Positions 22,171 to 34,300 of a DNA stretch of 64,000 nucleotides are shown piece by piece (positions within the stretch are counted from its first letter, which is position 1; the number at the start of each line of letters is the position of its first letter). Origin of the DNA: Cladobotryum mycophilum (taxonomy: Eukaryota > Ascomycota > Sordariomycetes > Hypocreales > Hypocreaceae); NCBI GenBank assembly GCA_036429605.1, contig CM071591.1, forward strand, positions 3,844,001-3,908,000. Direction: 5' to 3'. Made by a program: the position numbers and the translations under genes. Below the pieces are notes generated by a model that worked only from the letters and a program-made list of their open reading frames with translations, was not told where the DNA came from and did no database searches.

Positions 22171-22327
22171 AAGGGTGGCTAACGACCACAAATCGAAGAC
22201 CGTAGACCCTCAGAAGTAGAGCGAAAAAAAAACAGAAATATCTCCAGGCTTGGAGTGAGCATGTGACAGTCCTAGAAGTTCTGCAGCGGTTGTCTAATGA
22301 ATCCAAGGCCAGTAGACGTCCCAAGTG

Positions 22328-22442
22328 CACTAAAATTGCAGTGAAAATATTTGCCTCCGAGGCGAACGAGAGCCAGTAGATATTCTGCCTGCATACAGAG
22401 TACAGATATTACATCTCCTTGTCATACACTAAAATTGCAGTG
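22328..22442. repeat. Degenerate repeat element, copy 2
   Basis: Begins and ends with an exact CACTAAAATTGCAGTG (22328-22343 and 22427-22442). It has internal GAGGCGAA, ATATTCTGCC and ACATCTCC words in the same order as copy 1. The two copies differ in length (115 against 159 bp). Confidence 0.65.
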
Positions 22443-23065
22443 CAACAAACCAAGCAGAAGATCAGGCATGATTCAGGCAGTATAATTGGGCACGCGGATT
22501 GTAGACTTCGACTAGCCAAGCGTACTACTCGCAGGTTGAAGATGATTTGCAGCACGCGTCCCGTGTAGAGACGTCCAGTCTCCATCATAGATTGGCGTTC
22601 CTGAGGCCGATGTTGCCGAGCTCCAGGGCTATCTCGCCAGCCTGATCAGCTCAGGGTCGAGTATCAGGTACAGAATTGATGATAAACAATGGATTGTATT
22701 GGGTGTTGGCAGCTGGCTTGATGTATGCTGCCTAACTAGTGTCTGCCTTCCTCCTTATACCCATACGGTAATACAGAAGTCAATCCATGGATATGTAGAT
22801 ATTTAGTATAAATGCAAGATGAATGTACATGGATCTTGATTACAATGTTCTGCCCAGTAATATGTGCGAGTCTCACTGGGCCGCACGACCTATTATCTTC
22901 GTCCAAGTCGCACCATATGTGTAATTGACTACTCCATCGAGGTTACTGCATTTGGTAATTTTGACCAAGACACTAAAGACTCGAAATAGACTCTTTCCAG
23001 AGATGGGAATACTTGACAAGAAGCATCGTCACACGGCGCCATTGTTTAAACGACTCATCGCCAAT

Positions 23066-24162
23066 CTATACTCGGACCATCTTGATCTTACCAAAAGAAA
23101 CGACATAGGCAGCAGGCGCCAGGAAGCCAGCGCTGCTAAGGCCAAAGAAAAGGGGCACAACGATTAACCTGACGTAGGTGACGACCCTCAACCCAATCTT
23201 CTCAAGAACCAGCATTCCAGCACAGATGATGACAAGTTTGTGTGTCGAGATGAGGGACCGTTTCCGAGCCCATTGCAACTCTGGCGAAGAGCGGAACATG
23301 GTCCCCAAGTGTATGTCCAACAAAAGTCGGCCGCTCAACATGAGACCTAGGAATGCCAGGGGCGATATCGTGAGGAGGAGAGCCTTTGCCAGCGGCGCCA
23401 TGCCCCAGTGAGCGCAGATGGTGGCCTGTAGCACGGCAGATGACAGGACGATATATCGGGATGTTCTTGCTGCCTTCATCATGGATAAGAAAATGGCCTA
23501 AATGTACGTCTTTAGCTAAGTGAAGAACTGCAAGAAGTGAGAATTGCCCTACCTCGAATCCGACATGCACTACAGGGATAATGCTTGACCACTGAGGGGG
23601 TATACTCATGTAGAACGACGAGCCGAGGAGAAGACAGCCGACTGGGTGTTGCGATACGATATTCGTGCCATCTTTGTTCCAGAGCCAGACGCCAAAGGAT
23701 ATCGTTGACGCGAGAAGCATCATTCGCAGGCTGACGGCGTAGTGGAAACGATCAATGAGAATGCGGTTGAAGCTGAACACGACGGCGAATGCGTCAATGG
23801 CCGCGATGAGCCCAAGGGCGGACTATACATCGATAGATATAAGCGCAGCATGGCTAACGGAAGAATGAACATCATCGATTCTCGACTCTATTATGGTAGA
23901 CGCAGAGATGTGATGTAGTTGTGGAAGGTATGACGTGACACCAAGCCAGAAAACAAAGGAGGCCGCTCCTGCCAGTTCAATGAGCCAGAACTTTAGGACT
24001 CGACAATCAGCCAAGTCAAAGAATAGTAGCACTGAGCCCGGCCGATGCGCATTGCTCGTATTATTGGTCTCTTCTTTTACTGCGAACAGTGTTAGTGGAC
24101 AACATGATGGGGTGGTGGGCAATCACTGGGGATCGTATACTCTGCTGCGTCCCATTAGCCAT
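23066..24162 (-). CDS. Polytopic membrane protein, four exons, unknown family
   Basis: Exons 24162-24141, 24079-23871, 23822-23553 and 23497-23066, giving 310 residues. All junctions are GT-AG and keep one frame. The product starts MANGTQQIKEETNN and has about seven hydrophobic segments, including ELAGAASFVFWLGVTSYLP, ALGLIAAIDAFAVVF, MMLLASTISFGVWLW, VLSSAVLQATICAHW, LAKALLLTISPLAFLGLML and VRLIVVPLFFGLSSAGFL. The loops are short and there is no recognisable catalytic motif. It looks like one of the integral membrane proteins common near fungal secondary-metabolism or signalling genes, but I cannot name it. The donor of intron 2 (GTTCAT, 48 nt) is the weakest junction. Confidence 0.6.
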
Positions 24163-25807
24163 GCTCGAGATTGGGAACCTGAATGCTTTTTTGAGATGGT
24201 TTAACAAGTGGATGCAGATATAAAGGTTCTAAATGCGTATACAAAAGATGAGAAGTAGTGAATCTGTCTGATATTCCTCCAGCCTCAATATCTGTCACCA
24301 AGACGGGCTATATATAGCAGAAACACTCCCTTGGTATTCCATCACATGCCCGTAGAATTTAATTTTTTTTGGAGTATTCAGGGGCAGACCATATGGAGCA
24401 CGCATACAAGAATTATTGACCCCAGAGTCTTGGAATGCAAGTCCGTGAGCCCAAGAGGTTCGGTGTAGGAGGCGGAATGCTGATGAATGAGTAAGGACCA
24501 TCGTATGGGGGTCAGCTTGATGTATTGCTCCACTCCATGACAAATTTATGGAAGAAGAAAATACCGTCATGAGGCTCCAAAAATGTCTTGGCTCTGAGCT
24601 ATGATGTGTAATAGCTCCTCCATATAGATAAAGAAAGAGAGGGGAAAAAAAGAAATCATCATGGAGCCTCATCTTGTCGGCCCAACTTTCAATGGGGCTC
24701 AGGAGGTTAGCGAGGCCGGGGATATTTCCCTACTCCATATCGATGCTGTATTTCTTTTTACCAACGTCAAACGACAGGCTCGTAGCTTCCGGATTCTCGT
24801 TATCGAAATTAAGCTCCTGGACTTGACATGTTCGTCCCGCAACGTAAAACGATGTTTAGTGAACAGGCAGGTGGGCACCCACCCAGGTATTGCAGGGAGG
24901 GCATCTTGGCCTCTGGCGAAGAGCCTCCATCTATCATCGGGCCAATTAGCATACGGCTATACCGCCTCATATCCATGGATACTGTTGATAGGCATGACCC
25001 TGTAGCCTTGATTGTAGTATCTAAACCTACTTCTGCTGGGTATAAACTGTACGTTCAGCCAACTTGGCTCTGTGCTCCATCATATCTTTACAGCAAGACC
25101 AAGGCTATCACCAAAAGAAAATCTACAAAATTCTGCATACCACAGATAGATATTCATGTCAGAAGAGGTATTCAATAGATAATTACTGGTATTTAATCGA
25201 TTGATCAAGATTTTCTCCGCAGAAACAGCGATCAAGGACAATATCTTTCATGTTAGTCGATCCCTGCCGTGAGACGACGTGAATAATCCAAGGCAAGGCA
25301 GGGAGCTCAAGGCAACACCACGACTCCAAACCAACACGAGTTATTTTCAGCACCATGTATAAAACTTAGCAATGCCGTAAGGTATAGAATCATAAAGAGA
25401 AAAGAATGAAAAAAGAATGAAAAAAAGGGGGCAAGAGAAGTCTTGCCAGCAGTTCATCATCACCCATCAGCCTCACTTGGACTGCACAACTAGACATAAT
25501 TTAACCCTTCTCAATTTCCTACATAAACTCTTACACAAATCGCTAGATAATCCCATAAGACATAATAAATATACTCATACTGGCAAGCGATGCCATTATA
25601 CATCCCAGTCTAGAAAAAAGCCCATTATCCCATGAAGACTCCATTTAACTCGTTTCAGTTATTCGGTCCATCCATTCCATCCGTCCCAGTTCCCAGGTAT
25701 CTGTTCGCTTGCTTGCTTTCTTCCATGGACAAAAAAAGTAATTCACAATAAGGCCGTCTCAAGTTTGTTTTTCTTGCTTTCTTTCATGTTGATAAAAATC
25801 AATCACA
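24163..25807. other. 1.6-kb gene-poor spacer
   Basis: Several 100-125 codon open frames on both strands (for example minus 24295-24672 and plus 24661-25005) lack family-like sequence or signals. The region 25380-25430 is A/G-rich. It likely includes the long 3' UTR of the CFEM receptor. Confidence 0.4.
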
Positions 25808-27656
25808 TCATATCATCATTCCATATTGCTGTTGGGCAGAGGAGCTGGAGGATCCACCAGCTTGGTTGATAGGCAGAACAGTGCGAGGGATTTCCTCCGA
25901 TCCGTGGGTGCGGACGGACACTGAGATCTCGCTGGCCTTTGTGGTGGACTTGCCCTCCTCGGTGAAGTCGTTGCTGCAGAGCTCAATGTCCTCCTGCTCG
26001 GTGCGGCTAGGTCGCTCGGGCGTCCTGGGCTTGTTGTGGCCCGGAATGGCAGAGAGGCTGGCGCCGATGATGTGAGGGAACATGTGGGCGAGGATGATGC
26101 GGATGGCGGGTAGGCACGTGCACATGACGCCGATGTTGACCTCGATGGTGGACCACCAGACAATATCATATTGCTCCCATGTAGGGTTTGTGGACTTGGA
26201 GCCAAAACCGTTGAGGGAGCTTAGGCGGATGATGGAGACAATAGTGACACTGTGAGGTTTTACATTATTAGCCAACAAGCATAAAAGCAATGGGGGGGGG
26301 GGTGGCGGTGTGACATTTGAAAAAGGGATGGATGGATCCAAGACATGAGGAAGGGAGGAAGTGTGAAGCAGGGGGGTAGATGGACAGTTTTGACTTACAA
26401 GAAACCTGTCATGAACATGATGGCCGCACCGACCTTCTTCTTCCAGTGAAGGTCCAGTCTGTGCAGCTGGAAGACAGGGATGCTGATGAGCCAGATATCA
26501 CCAACCACGTTGATGACGGCGTTGGCCCAAGCGGCCGCATTGAGGTTGATGCAGTGGCCGTCGTGTTGGCCCGGCTTGTCGCTAAACTGCGTCCAGAAGA
26601 ACTTGAGGGGCAAGCACTGGAAGAAGGCCTGGGCCACGAAGGCGATGCAAAAGGTGACATGGAAGGCGATGGTGGCCCAGATGAGGCGACGAAAGGTCAT
26701 GCTGGGGAAGAGGTCGAGGTAGAAGAGGGAGAGGTTGAGCTTGACGAGCATCATGAGGGCGATGTAGAAGATCTCCAAGACGAAGAAGTAGCGCATAAAG
26801 GTAGACACGGAGCCAGCGTGAAGGGTCCACACGTCCTTGCCCAAGCCGTGGTCAACTAGACCGACGTCGTTGAGGACGATGCAGGGAATGCCGATGCCGC
26901 AAATGACGAACATGACCCAGTCATCCGGCGCGAAGCCATATCGATGTCCAAACAACCACTTGGAAAAGAAGCGCAGGCCGACGACAAGGAGGGTGGCGAG
27001 GCCGAGGGTGATGTTCATGATCCTGAAGCCGACGGTCTTGTCCCTGACAGGAGCCTCACACATGGTCTGAGTGTAGTTTTGGGTTTCTGTGAGAGATGCA
27101 TGTTAGTATGAGCCGGCATGGAGGTGTGCAAGCCACTAGGGTGGGAGGGAAGACGCACTCAATATATCTGAGAAGATGCATGATGCCTGTACGCAAGAGG
27201 CGCTTTCGGAGCGGAGAGTGTCATCGCGGCATATGCATGTCGCATCACCTTCAGAGCAGACTGAAAGGCAATTAATCTGTTTACATTGCATGCATTAGTT
27301 AGCTCTAGTCAACAACAGCAACCACAACAATAACAACAAAACACGCCTTTTTCTTTTTAATCAGAGGGTTCGGGAGGATCCACGATCGATCGCGGGAACG
27401 GCACAGTAGTTTGAGATGATGATGGGAGGGGGAGCGAGGGAGGGGGAGCGAGGGGAGCGAGGGGATCAAAGCACCGGGGGAAGGGCAGACTTACAGCACA
27501 GCTAGGCACTTGATCAGCCAGATTGGCGTCTAAAACAGTCAAGGACTTGGAATGTTGTTCATGGCGGTGGTGGTAGTTGCTGTTGTTGTCCGCATGGCAG
27601 AAAGAGAGCGGCAGCACAGCAGCCGCAAGAACGAAGAGGGTTGCAAGTCGAAGCAT
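25808..27656 (-). CDS. CFEM-domain Pth11-like G-protein-coupled receptor
   Basis: Four exons: 27656-27495, 27276-27159, 27086-26399 and 26249-25808, giving 469 residues. A signal peptide (MLRLATLFVLAAAVLPLSFC) precedes an extracellular CFEM domain with eight cysteines, ordered PSCA-INC-SVC-ATC-IC-SASC-QASC and finally QTMC. Seven membrane helices follow, starting IMNITLGLATLLVVGLRFF. The DDWVMF and HGLGKDVW segments are typical of fungal Pth11-like rhodopsin-fold receptors. The C-terminal cytoplasmic tail is Ser/Thr/Glu-rich. Pth11 of Magnaporthe senses surfaces and host cues during appressorium formation; a role in sensing here is inference from the family. The fourth exon joins FF|V across a GTAAGT-CACAG intron. 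Confidence 0.9.
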
Positions 27657-30600
27657 GGTGAAAGGCTTGCTCTCACTAGTCCTCGATGATAACGATGAAC
27701 GGTGGTAGTAATGTAGGCGATGCCGAGTCTGGTCTGGAGAGAAGCTTGTGTGTGTATGTGTGTGTGAGTCTAGAGAAGAAGAAGGAAGACGAGAATCTAG
27801 AAAGGAGAGAATCGAATTATTCAAATAGTTTAGAAACAGTCGCCCTCTGGAAGCCTCGAGCCCTTGAGCCCCCCTCCCCCCATCCACGCCTCAATGTTTA
27901 TTCGTTTGCCCTTTTTTGGCTTCCCCCACGAAAGCAAAAAAGCAGAAGCTGTATGGGATGGAGATGAGCCTGAGACCGTGGTGGTCAGAAATGGGGATGG
28001 ATCCCGTGAAGTTTCTCCCTCCCTTGCTTCGAAAAAAACACCACCGAGTGGAAAGCCACCCACTCAGGGCGGCCGGCGGATGAAAAGGTATGGACGTTGG
28101 CTCAACCAAGTCGATGCAAGGAAGCAAGGCACATGACAGAAAAAGAAAAAAAGGGACGGAAAAAAAGCAAAAGAAAAGAAAAGAAAAAAGAGTCAAGTCT
28201 CCCTCATTGTGACGGGGATGTTTGAGTGTGTAAGAGATGAGATTGGTGAGATTATACGTGGAGGTCTCCCCTCGGCCTCCCCCCGGTACATATATATGTA
28301 AACCTTAAAAAAATACCTGTTTTGTGTGTGTGGTGCATGTGTGTGTGTATGTGTGTGTATGTGCATATGTATGTGTGAGTGAGTGCTTTTTCCTAGAGAG
28401 CCGCGCGAATAGAGACACTCCCTTGCTCTGCCTCCCCCTCCCCCTCTCTCCCTTCTTTCATCCATCTCCACCTACTCCACAAGACTCCATTCTGCTTTTG
28501 CCGTCCTTGCTTTGCCTGCTTTGCCCGCTTTGCCCACCTGTGCTCGTTGTCTCCGACGGCGGCTGAGGCTAAAGATTTTCAGACGTGGTTTATATTTAGT
28601 CTGTATGTGCTTGTGCTTGCATAGTAGTCTATCGACTAGGGAAGGGAAAGTGGTTTGTGCTGAGCATAAAGAGATCCACACCTCGAACGGTGAGGGAAGA
28701 GATTGTAGTTGGGCTGTAGCCCACCTAACGTTAGCCCGGGCCCGATGATGCGGCACGATCTGCACCTTTGGCCGTAGAGGGTATCGTTCTATCTCTCTGC
28801 CGATTGCACCAAGATGGCTGTTTTGGAAACTTGGGACGGCCCCCAAACGAAATACAACACACTGGGCGCATGAACCAAGTCCGTGTGTGTGCGTGTGTGT
28901 GCGTGTTTCTGGCTTATCTCGATTCTAGGCGTGGTAGCAAGATCCACGCGTCGTTTTTTTGTTTCTTCCTTTCCCTTTTACTTGCATTGTCTTGTCTTGT
29001 TGCTGCATCTCGTCTTACTCAGTCGACCTTCTCGCCTCACCCTCCAAAAAGAAAGAAAAAAAAAGGGCAAAAGTGGCGGGTGGTGGTGCTGGATGCTTGT
29101 TCCTGCATGTCAGGGCAAAACAACACCCACTCGTGTCTGGTTGGCGGTAGGGCAGCATAATCATTTTTCGATCGATCTCGGGATCCTGTTTTGGGTCGAA
29201 TCTCATCTCGCTCATCTCTCTCATCTCCTCCTCTGTCTCCTCCTCCACCACCACCACCTCCTCCTCCACTTCCTCCCTCGAGCCGGCATCTGTCTCAGAC
29301 ACATAATGTAGCCCAACGCAAGGGACAGCAACAAACCCATTAGAAACCAGGTCATGCTCACCTTAGCCAAGCCTCCTCATTAGTAAACGTAAACTCTCTC
29401 TCTCTCTCTCTCGGTGTCTCTTCTGAGTCGTCTGTCTCTGCCCCTCCCCCCAGCGTGGAGATCTCGTGGGGGGATCGCACACATTTCCCTCCCTCTCTCT
29501 CCCTCGCTTCAAACAATGTCCACTATGGCATCATAGATGCCGTCTTTCCAGCTGCTCCGGTAGGAGGAATTACCGCACACCTGAGCCATTGTTACGCAGG
29601 GGGAGTTTCCGGCAAAACATTTTGACAAACCAAAAAAAAAAACGAACGAGCGAACGAGCGAACGAACCCCCCGGAAGGGTTTCCGTCGTAGTTCAGCCAT
29701 GGTTTTCAGCCTTTCCAGCCCCGGCCCCCAGGTCTTTGCTGCTTTGGGACACTGCGCGCTGTCCGCTCACGTCCCTGCAGCTTGTGACAAAGAGAAGCGG
29801 AGCCCTGTATGTACGAGGGGGCGAGTACGCAGATACGTGGTTACGTAGCCGTCTTGATTGGGAGAGATTGTTTTTTTAATTTGTCAACAAAAAAAGAAGA
29901 AGATCGTCAGAGTTTTAAGGCAAGGGAGGAAAAGGGAAGGGGGGTCTTTTTTTTTCTTCTTTCCTTTTCCTTCTCTCTTTTTCTTTCGTAACTGCATGTG
30001 ATGAGACAGACATGGCTGAACGCCGTAGCCCTCGCTTATCGCTTGGGGTGATGAATCGGGGCCAGCCTCAGGACGGGACTTGTCAAACAAGCATGACACG
30101 GTGCGCGGCATTGTGTCTGTCTAGGTTAGCCATGGAAAGCTATTGATTAAAACTGTTCTCTGTAGCTTCATCGTGATAGTATAGGCAGTACATCGAGATA
30201 GAGCAATCCATCTCATCAATCGTCAACAGGGCCTTAGTCTTGTTCGCATACTAGTATCTCCGGTTCTAGCACACGGACACACACAGCGCACACATCCCCG
30301 GAGTTGGGGCTCGACATCCATCGAGTGGGGCCGTTAAGCATCATCATCATCTTCTTGTGCCTGCATTCCTGATGAATGTTTCTGTATAAAATCCGTTATG
30401 TTATATGTGTGTTGGTATAACGATAAACGTGTGTCTACAGTGTAATTCTCCGCCCGGTCCGGTAGTCGGCACGCGCCGCCTTTTTTCTTTCTTCCTTCTT
30501 CTCCTCCTCGTCTCGTTTCATCCGTCCATCCATCCATCCATCCATTCATTCATTCATTTCACTGTGCCCTCGTTTTCTGGCGTCAACCTTCTTCCCCCCA

Positions 30601-31010
30601 AAAAGCCCAAAGTCGCAATTGATGATACTATCAAAGGGGAGGGGTGTGAGCCGAGTTCGTTTAGGACAGTTGGGGCATAGTTCACCTTCTGTCACAGGAA
30701 CCATGCCATTGGGACGAACTGCCAGATGAACCTAAGCCATGTTTCTACCACGAGGTTCCCTTTTTTTCCTTTCCAAGTTCAAAAAAAGCGTCGCTTTGTT
30801 ATTCCAGATTCGTGCTAATCCCTCATCTCTAGGCTATATCCAGCAAGGGGGGATCAGGGGGGCACGTCCTGTGTTTTCCCTTTTAAACGCAGCAGCCCCG
30901 ACAAAATGCGAGCTACCAAAAGTGTCCAAGAACTGTCAGCCGCGTGCGTGTGCGTATGTGCTTTGATGCCCCCATACGTTTTTTAGGACATGTCAGCTTT
31001 TGAAGACCCT
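27657..31010. other. 3.35-kb gene-free, simple-repeat-rich region
   Basis: Upstream of the CFEM receptor, with no recognisable gene. Notable tracts are AAAG-rich 28138-28190, TG-rich 28323-28382, CT-rich 28430-28460, GCTTTGCC copies near 28506-28535, TC tract 29395-29412, GAGCGAAC copies 29643-29665, and CCAT/CATT units 30521-30558. Short open frames here reflect these biases. Confidence 0.45.
30521..30558. repeat. (CCAT)n-(CATT)n tetranucleotide repeat
   Basis: About five CCAT units followed by four CATT units in the gene-free region. Confidence 0.85.
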
Positions 31011-31235
31011 TCAACTTACCAGACCGTTTTGAGAACATCCAGAGCAATTACACCCAGAACAGCAGCTTCCCGTCTTCAAGATGCTGCAGCAGTTGAACGT
31101 AGCGCACGCGCCGCACGAGTTCTGCCTAGCCTCGAGCTGGAGGCCTGTGCCCTCTTGGCCTCCTCCTACCACCGGAGATGCCAGGCCAGATGACACGATG
31201 GCTCCGACGGCGACGAGAACATGTTGGAAACGCAT
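31011..31235 (-). CDS. Small cysteine-rich secreted protein (effector-like)
   Basis: 74 residues from the ATG at 31235. A signal peptide (MRFQHVLVAVGAIVSSGLAS) is followed by a short glycine-rich pro-region and an EAR|QNS site, which may be processed. The mature part has nine cysteines in about 30 residues (SCGAC, NCC, SCC, SGC, NC, SGC). A TATTAAAAG box lies about 100 bp upstream (31341-31333). The last sense codons and stop read GTA AGT TGA, a perfect splice donor, so the annotated end may be an unspliced form and a second exon may follow downstream. Secretion is well supported; an effector or surface role is inference. No known family was recognised. Confidence 0.6.
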   Translation of the reverse strand: MRFQHVLVAVGAIVSSGLASPVVGGGQEGTGLQLEARQNSCGACATFNCCSILKTGSCCSGCNCSGCSQNGLVS

Positions 31236-32012
31236 TGTCTCTGTTTCGGGGTTTGTTGAAACGTTGACAGCTGAGGCGATAGTGTGAGAATGAACCTTCA
31301 GCAAAGTTGTCGAAACGTGGTCCAGACCTGGGCTTTTAATAGTTTCTTCATCTTTCTTCGAGCGTAACGCGCTGGCTCCAGCGAGTCGGGCCGCAGCATT
31401 TCACACTTCATCTATTGTTTTCAATTTCCCACCAATTATTCAGTACTGAATGTCATCGCGGAGAAGGTCATGAGCTTAAAATCTTATCCGTTGACGAATG
31501 TGGTATGATAACTGCTCATCTGTGGGGGTGAAACCACTCCTATGCGTGCTGATCACTGGAGATCCAAGTAAGCCGCATCATTATATCCCAAGACCTCAAT
31601 CCAGATGCCTCTTTAGGGTTTGATGTTACGAAATCTCACCTTTCCGATGTCTTCTGCAACGGCCCATCGGTACGGGATCGCATATAAGCTGCACATTCAA
31701 AATCCGGTCCCGTAGACTTGGCCATGTCAGACTTTAATCTGGAAGGTCGATATCGGCTCATCGGTAACTGTGACGTTATTATTATCAACTAGATTCATAG
31801 TAGATGGAGTAAGTCATAATATCTCATGCAAGCCGAGTCCCATTGCCACGCCAAATGAGGATGGGAGCTCAGTTGTCATATGTGATTATTATGCCTAATA
31901 GTCGATTGAGTTATAATTTCGGCGTCATCTATAAATACAACGGGAGCAAGACCATCCGCCCACTTAAACATACTGAACGTGACTGAACCAATATTGGCAT
32001 CTCGCCTCTTCA
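31236..32012. other. Intergenic spacer
   Basis: Promoter of the secreted protein gene and 3' flank of the kinase gene. AT-rich. A plus-strand TATAAATA at 31930-31937 has no gene after it that I can support. Confidence 0.4.
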
Positions 32013-33505
32013 TCAATCAACAGGTATCTTCTCAAACTCTGGCAACGCCCACTTCCTCATCCACTCGGATTCCAACACCTGTTCGGCTGTGATTCGCTCT
32101 TCAGGCTTAAATTTGAGCATTGACCGCAGCATGCTCGTCAAAGCCGCGGTTTCTTCCTTGCACAACTCGCCTACTTGGCGATCCCGGCGAGACTTTTGTA
32201 GGCTATCCTCAACAACTAGCTCAAGTGACCCATCAACCTCCCGGTCTTTCGTTGGCTGTCCCGTCTCATCAAAATACTCAGAACGCTCCTCCCAGGTATC
32301 CCACCATTCAGACGGTAGAGGACCGATTATATCTACCTGCTGCATCACGACCTCATCGACCGTAGCAAAACTAGCATTAAATAAGGGGTTTGGTGTCAGG
32401 AGAGACCAAATTGCACAAGCCAAGGTCCAGAGATCGGTGGAAAAGGAAATGGGGGTTTCAGGTGCGAAGAAGGCCTCAGGTGGCATCGAAGAGAGAGGTG
32501 CATGACAGTCATCTCCCGTGCGATGCTCCTTGGATGGGGAGAAGGATTCTCCAAAGTCACCCAAGATGAGACGAGCCTCTTCCAGAGGAATCTCCTTCGC
32601 TTTTTTTCCAAACCAGATAGACGAAATTCCATGGGTTGGAACACCAGATGGAAGCGGCTTCTCATCTATGCGCACCACTGGCTCGGTAAAAGGCTTGCCG
32701 AAGCTTTTATATAGTTGATCAACGGAAAGTAGGTCAAACTGCCGTGGCAGTTTGATGAGAATATTCCCAGGGTGGATATCTAATACCGAGTGTTAGTAAT
32801 ACACGAAGAAAAACTTTCAAGGAGAGACCTGGCAGACTAACCTCCGTGGGCAAAACCTTGACTATGGACATAGGCAACAGCTAGAGCCAGCTGGGCGGCC
32901 AAGGCTCGTGCAGCTTCAAGTTGGAAGATACTGAACCGACCAATCCGGGACACACTTCCCCTTGCAGCAACGGTTACATAGCATTGATGCCTCCCGTTGG
33001 GCCCTTGGATTTCGAACTCGTCGAGGACCGTGGTTATCAATGTCTGGCACCTTGAGCCGCTTCCAGAGCCCGCGGGCTTGCCTATAGTTCGTAGAATCGA
33101 GGCCTCTTTATTTTCCGAGTCTGCCGTTGCAATCTTTACGGCAACGTAGGCGCAGCTTTTTTGATCCAACGCAAGCCAGACCGTAGCAAAGGTGCCATGC
33201 CCTAGCTTATGAACAATGCGATAACGATTGATGAGAATGTCGCCAATTTGTACGGGATGGTAACCGCCTGGCTCATAGCGTTCTATCCATTCTACACCTT
33301 CAATCCTTCGGTACTCCATAAGCTCACTGCCCCTTGAGGGAGAAGAAGACATAGTGGATTGCCGCCGGTAACAGGTGATAGAGAGAGTTGTAGATGGCCA
33401 GAAGATGCGGTTTGATGAACAATTTTTGAAGAAACGGGCAGAAGGTATTGAGCGTAGATTCCAATGCGGGATAAATGCTTGCATCGGCTGCTTTAATATT
33501 CTCAT
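32013..33505 (-). CDS. SRPK-like serine/threonine protein kinase
   Basis: Exons 33505-32842 and 32779-32013, giving 476 residues. The N-terminus precedes the typical IERYEPGGYHPVQIGDIL lead-in of fungal SRPK-type kinases. The Gly-rich loop is LGHGTFATV (101-109), the ATP-binding lysine is in VAVKI (K124), and the catalytic loop is HGDIHPGN with D222 and N227. The intron splits the codon for that aspartate. The metal-binding motif is GDFGE (D296), then MPPEAFF in place of APE and DLWTLACAIWSL. SRPKs phosphorylate Ser/Arg-rich splicing factors, but this expanded fungal subgroup has unknown substrates. An in-frame ATG at residue 52 (MSSSPSRG) is an alternative start. Confidence 0.88.
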
Positions 33506-34300
33506 AACTGCTTCTCAAAATTATCATAGCATACGTTGGGACCGATAAAGCTCGTCAATAGGTATGCCGGTATATAAGAATGTGAATGGGGAAGACCGCA
33601 GGGTAGGTAAGTAGGATGCGAAAGGCTGCCCAGGCCGTTAGATGGTACCTATGGATTTTTTTAGGCGGTTTCAGTCTTCATTACCAGCGCGCACCTTGCC
33701 TAAAAGGCTTGCCGCCTGCTACCTGCCCGTCCAGCAGAAATATCCACCAACTCTACTAGTTTGAATCACACAGTGGAGTTTTGATGATATTCATGTTAGA
33801 GCCAACAACATTGACAAAACCTTCCCCAACAGACACCAATAGAATCAACTCTGCTACCGCCTGTTTTGAACGCGCCTTTTGGTCTCAACCAGAACGACCC
33901 AATCAACATTATCGGGTGCCTAAATTAAGAAGATTCGAGCATCATGCGAGGTCGAAAAATACGGCAAGAAGCGCTTTGCTCATGGGCCATCATGATCTGG
34001 ACCGAGTTATTCTCTACTTAAGCGCCTCCTCTCAAAGGATCCAGTTCCTTCTAGCAGAAAACACATTGATGTAGATCAAGCGATCATGGGTGTGTCTTGG
34101 ACAAAACACGATTCCTTGGTGGGATGGTGGTGAGCAAAACGAGTATATAAGTCGACCCTGTCCCAGATTCTTGTAACAATAATCCATCACTCCTCTCATC
34201 ATCTCGTTCCTCAAATCAAATCAAAATACCATCATATTGTCAAGAGTATCATCTATAAGTCTTTTCACCAGCTATTCACATCAGCCCATCCACTCACACC
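33506..34300. other. Divergent promoter region
   Basis: Lies between the kinase gene (-) and the 34301 gene (+). Contains the TATATAAG at 34144-34151 assigned to the plus-strand gene and another at 33571-33578. No gene inside was recognised. Confidence 0.4.
34144..34151 (+). promoter_or_regulatory. TATA box (TATATAAG)
   Basis: Perfect TATATAAG about 150 bp before the ATG at 34301, a normal distance for a fungal core promoter with a 100-120 nt leader. Confidence 0.55.

Larger units (their letters stand above)
20961..23065. other. 2.1-kb gene-free spacer containing a degenerate repeat
   Basis: No coding region was recognised. The right half (22012-22442) holds two diverged copies of an element bounded by CACTAAAATTGCAGTG motifs. 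The stretch 21590-21650 is rich in CCACCACC/GGTGGTGG words. Confidence 0.5.

Noticed and set aside
24295..25178. Frames of 114-125 codons on both strands
   Set aside because: Not family-like, with no signal peptide or membrane pattern and no splice structure that improves them.
31930..31937. TATAAATA as a plus-strand promoter
   Set aside because: It is followed by the 3' end of the minus-strand kinase gene, with no plus-strand coding region behind it.
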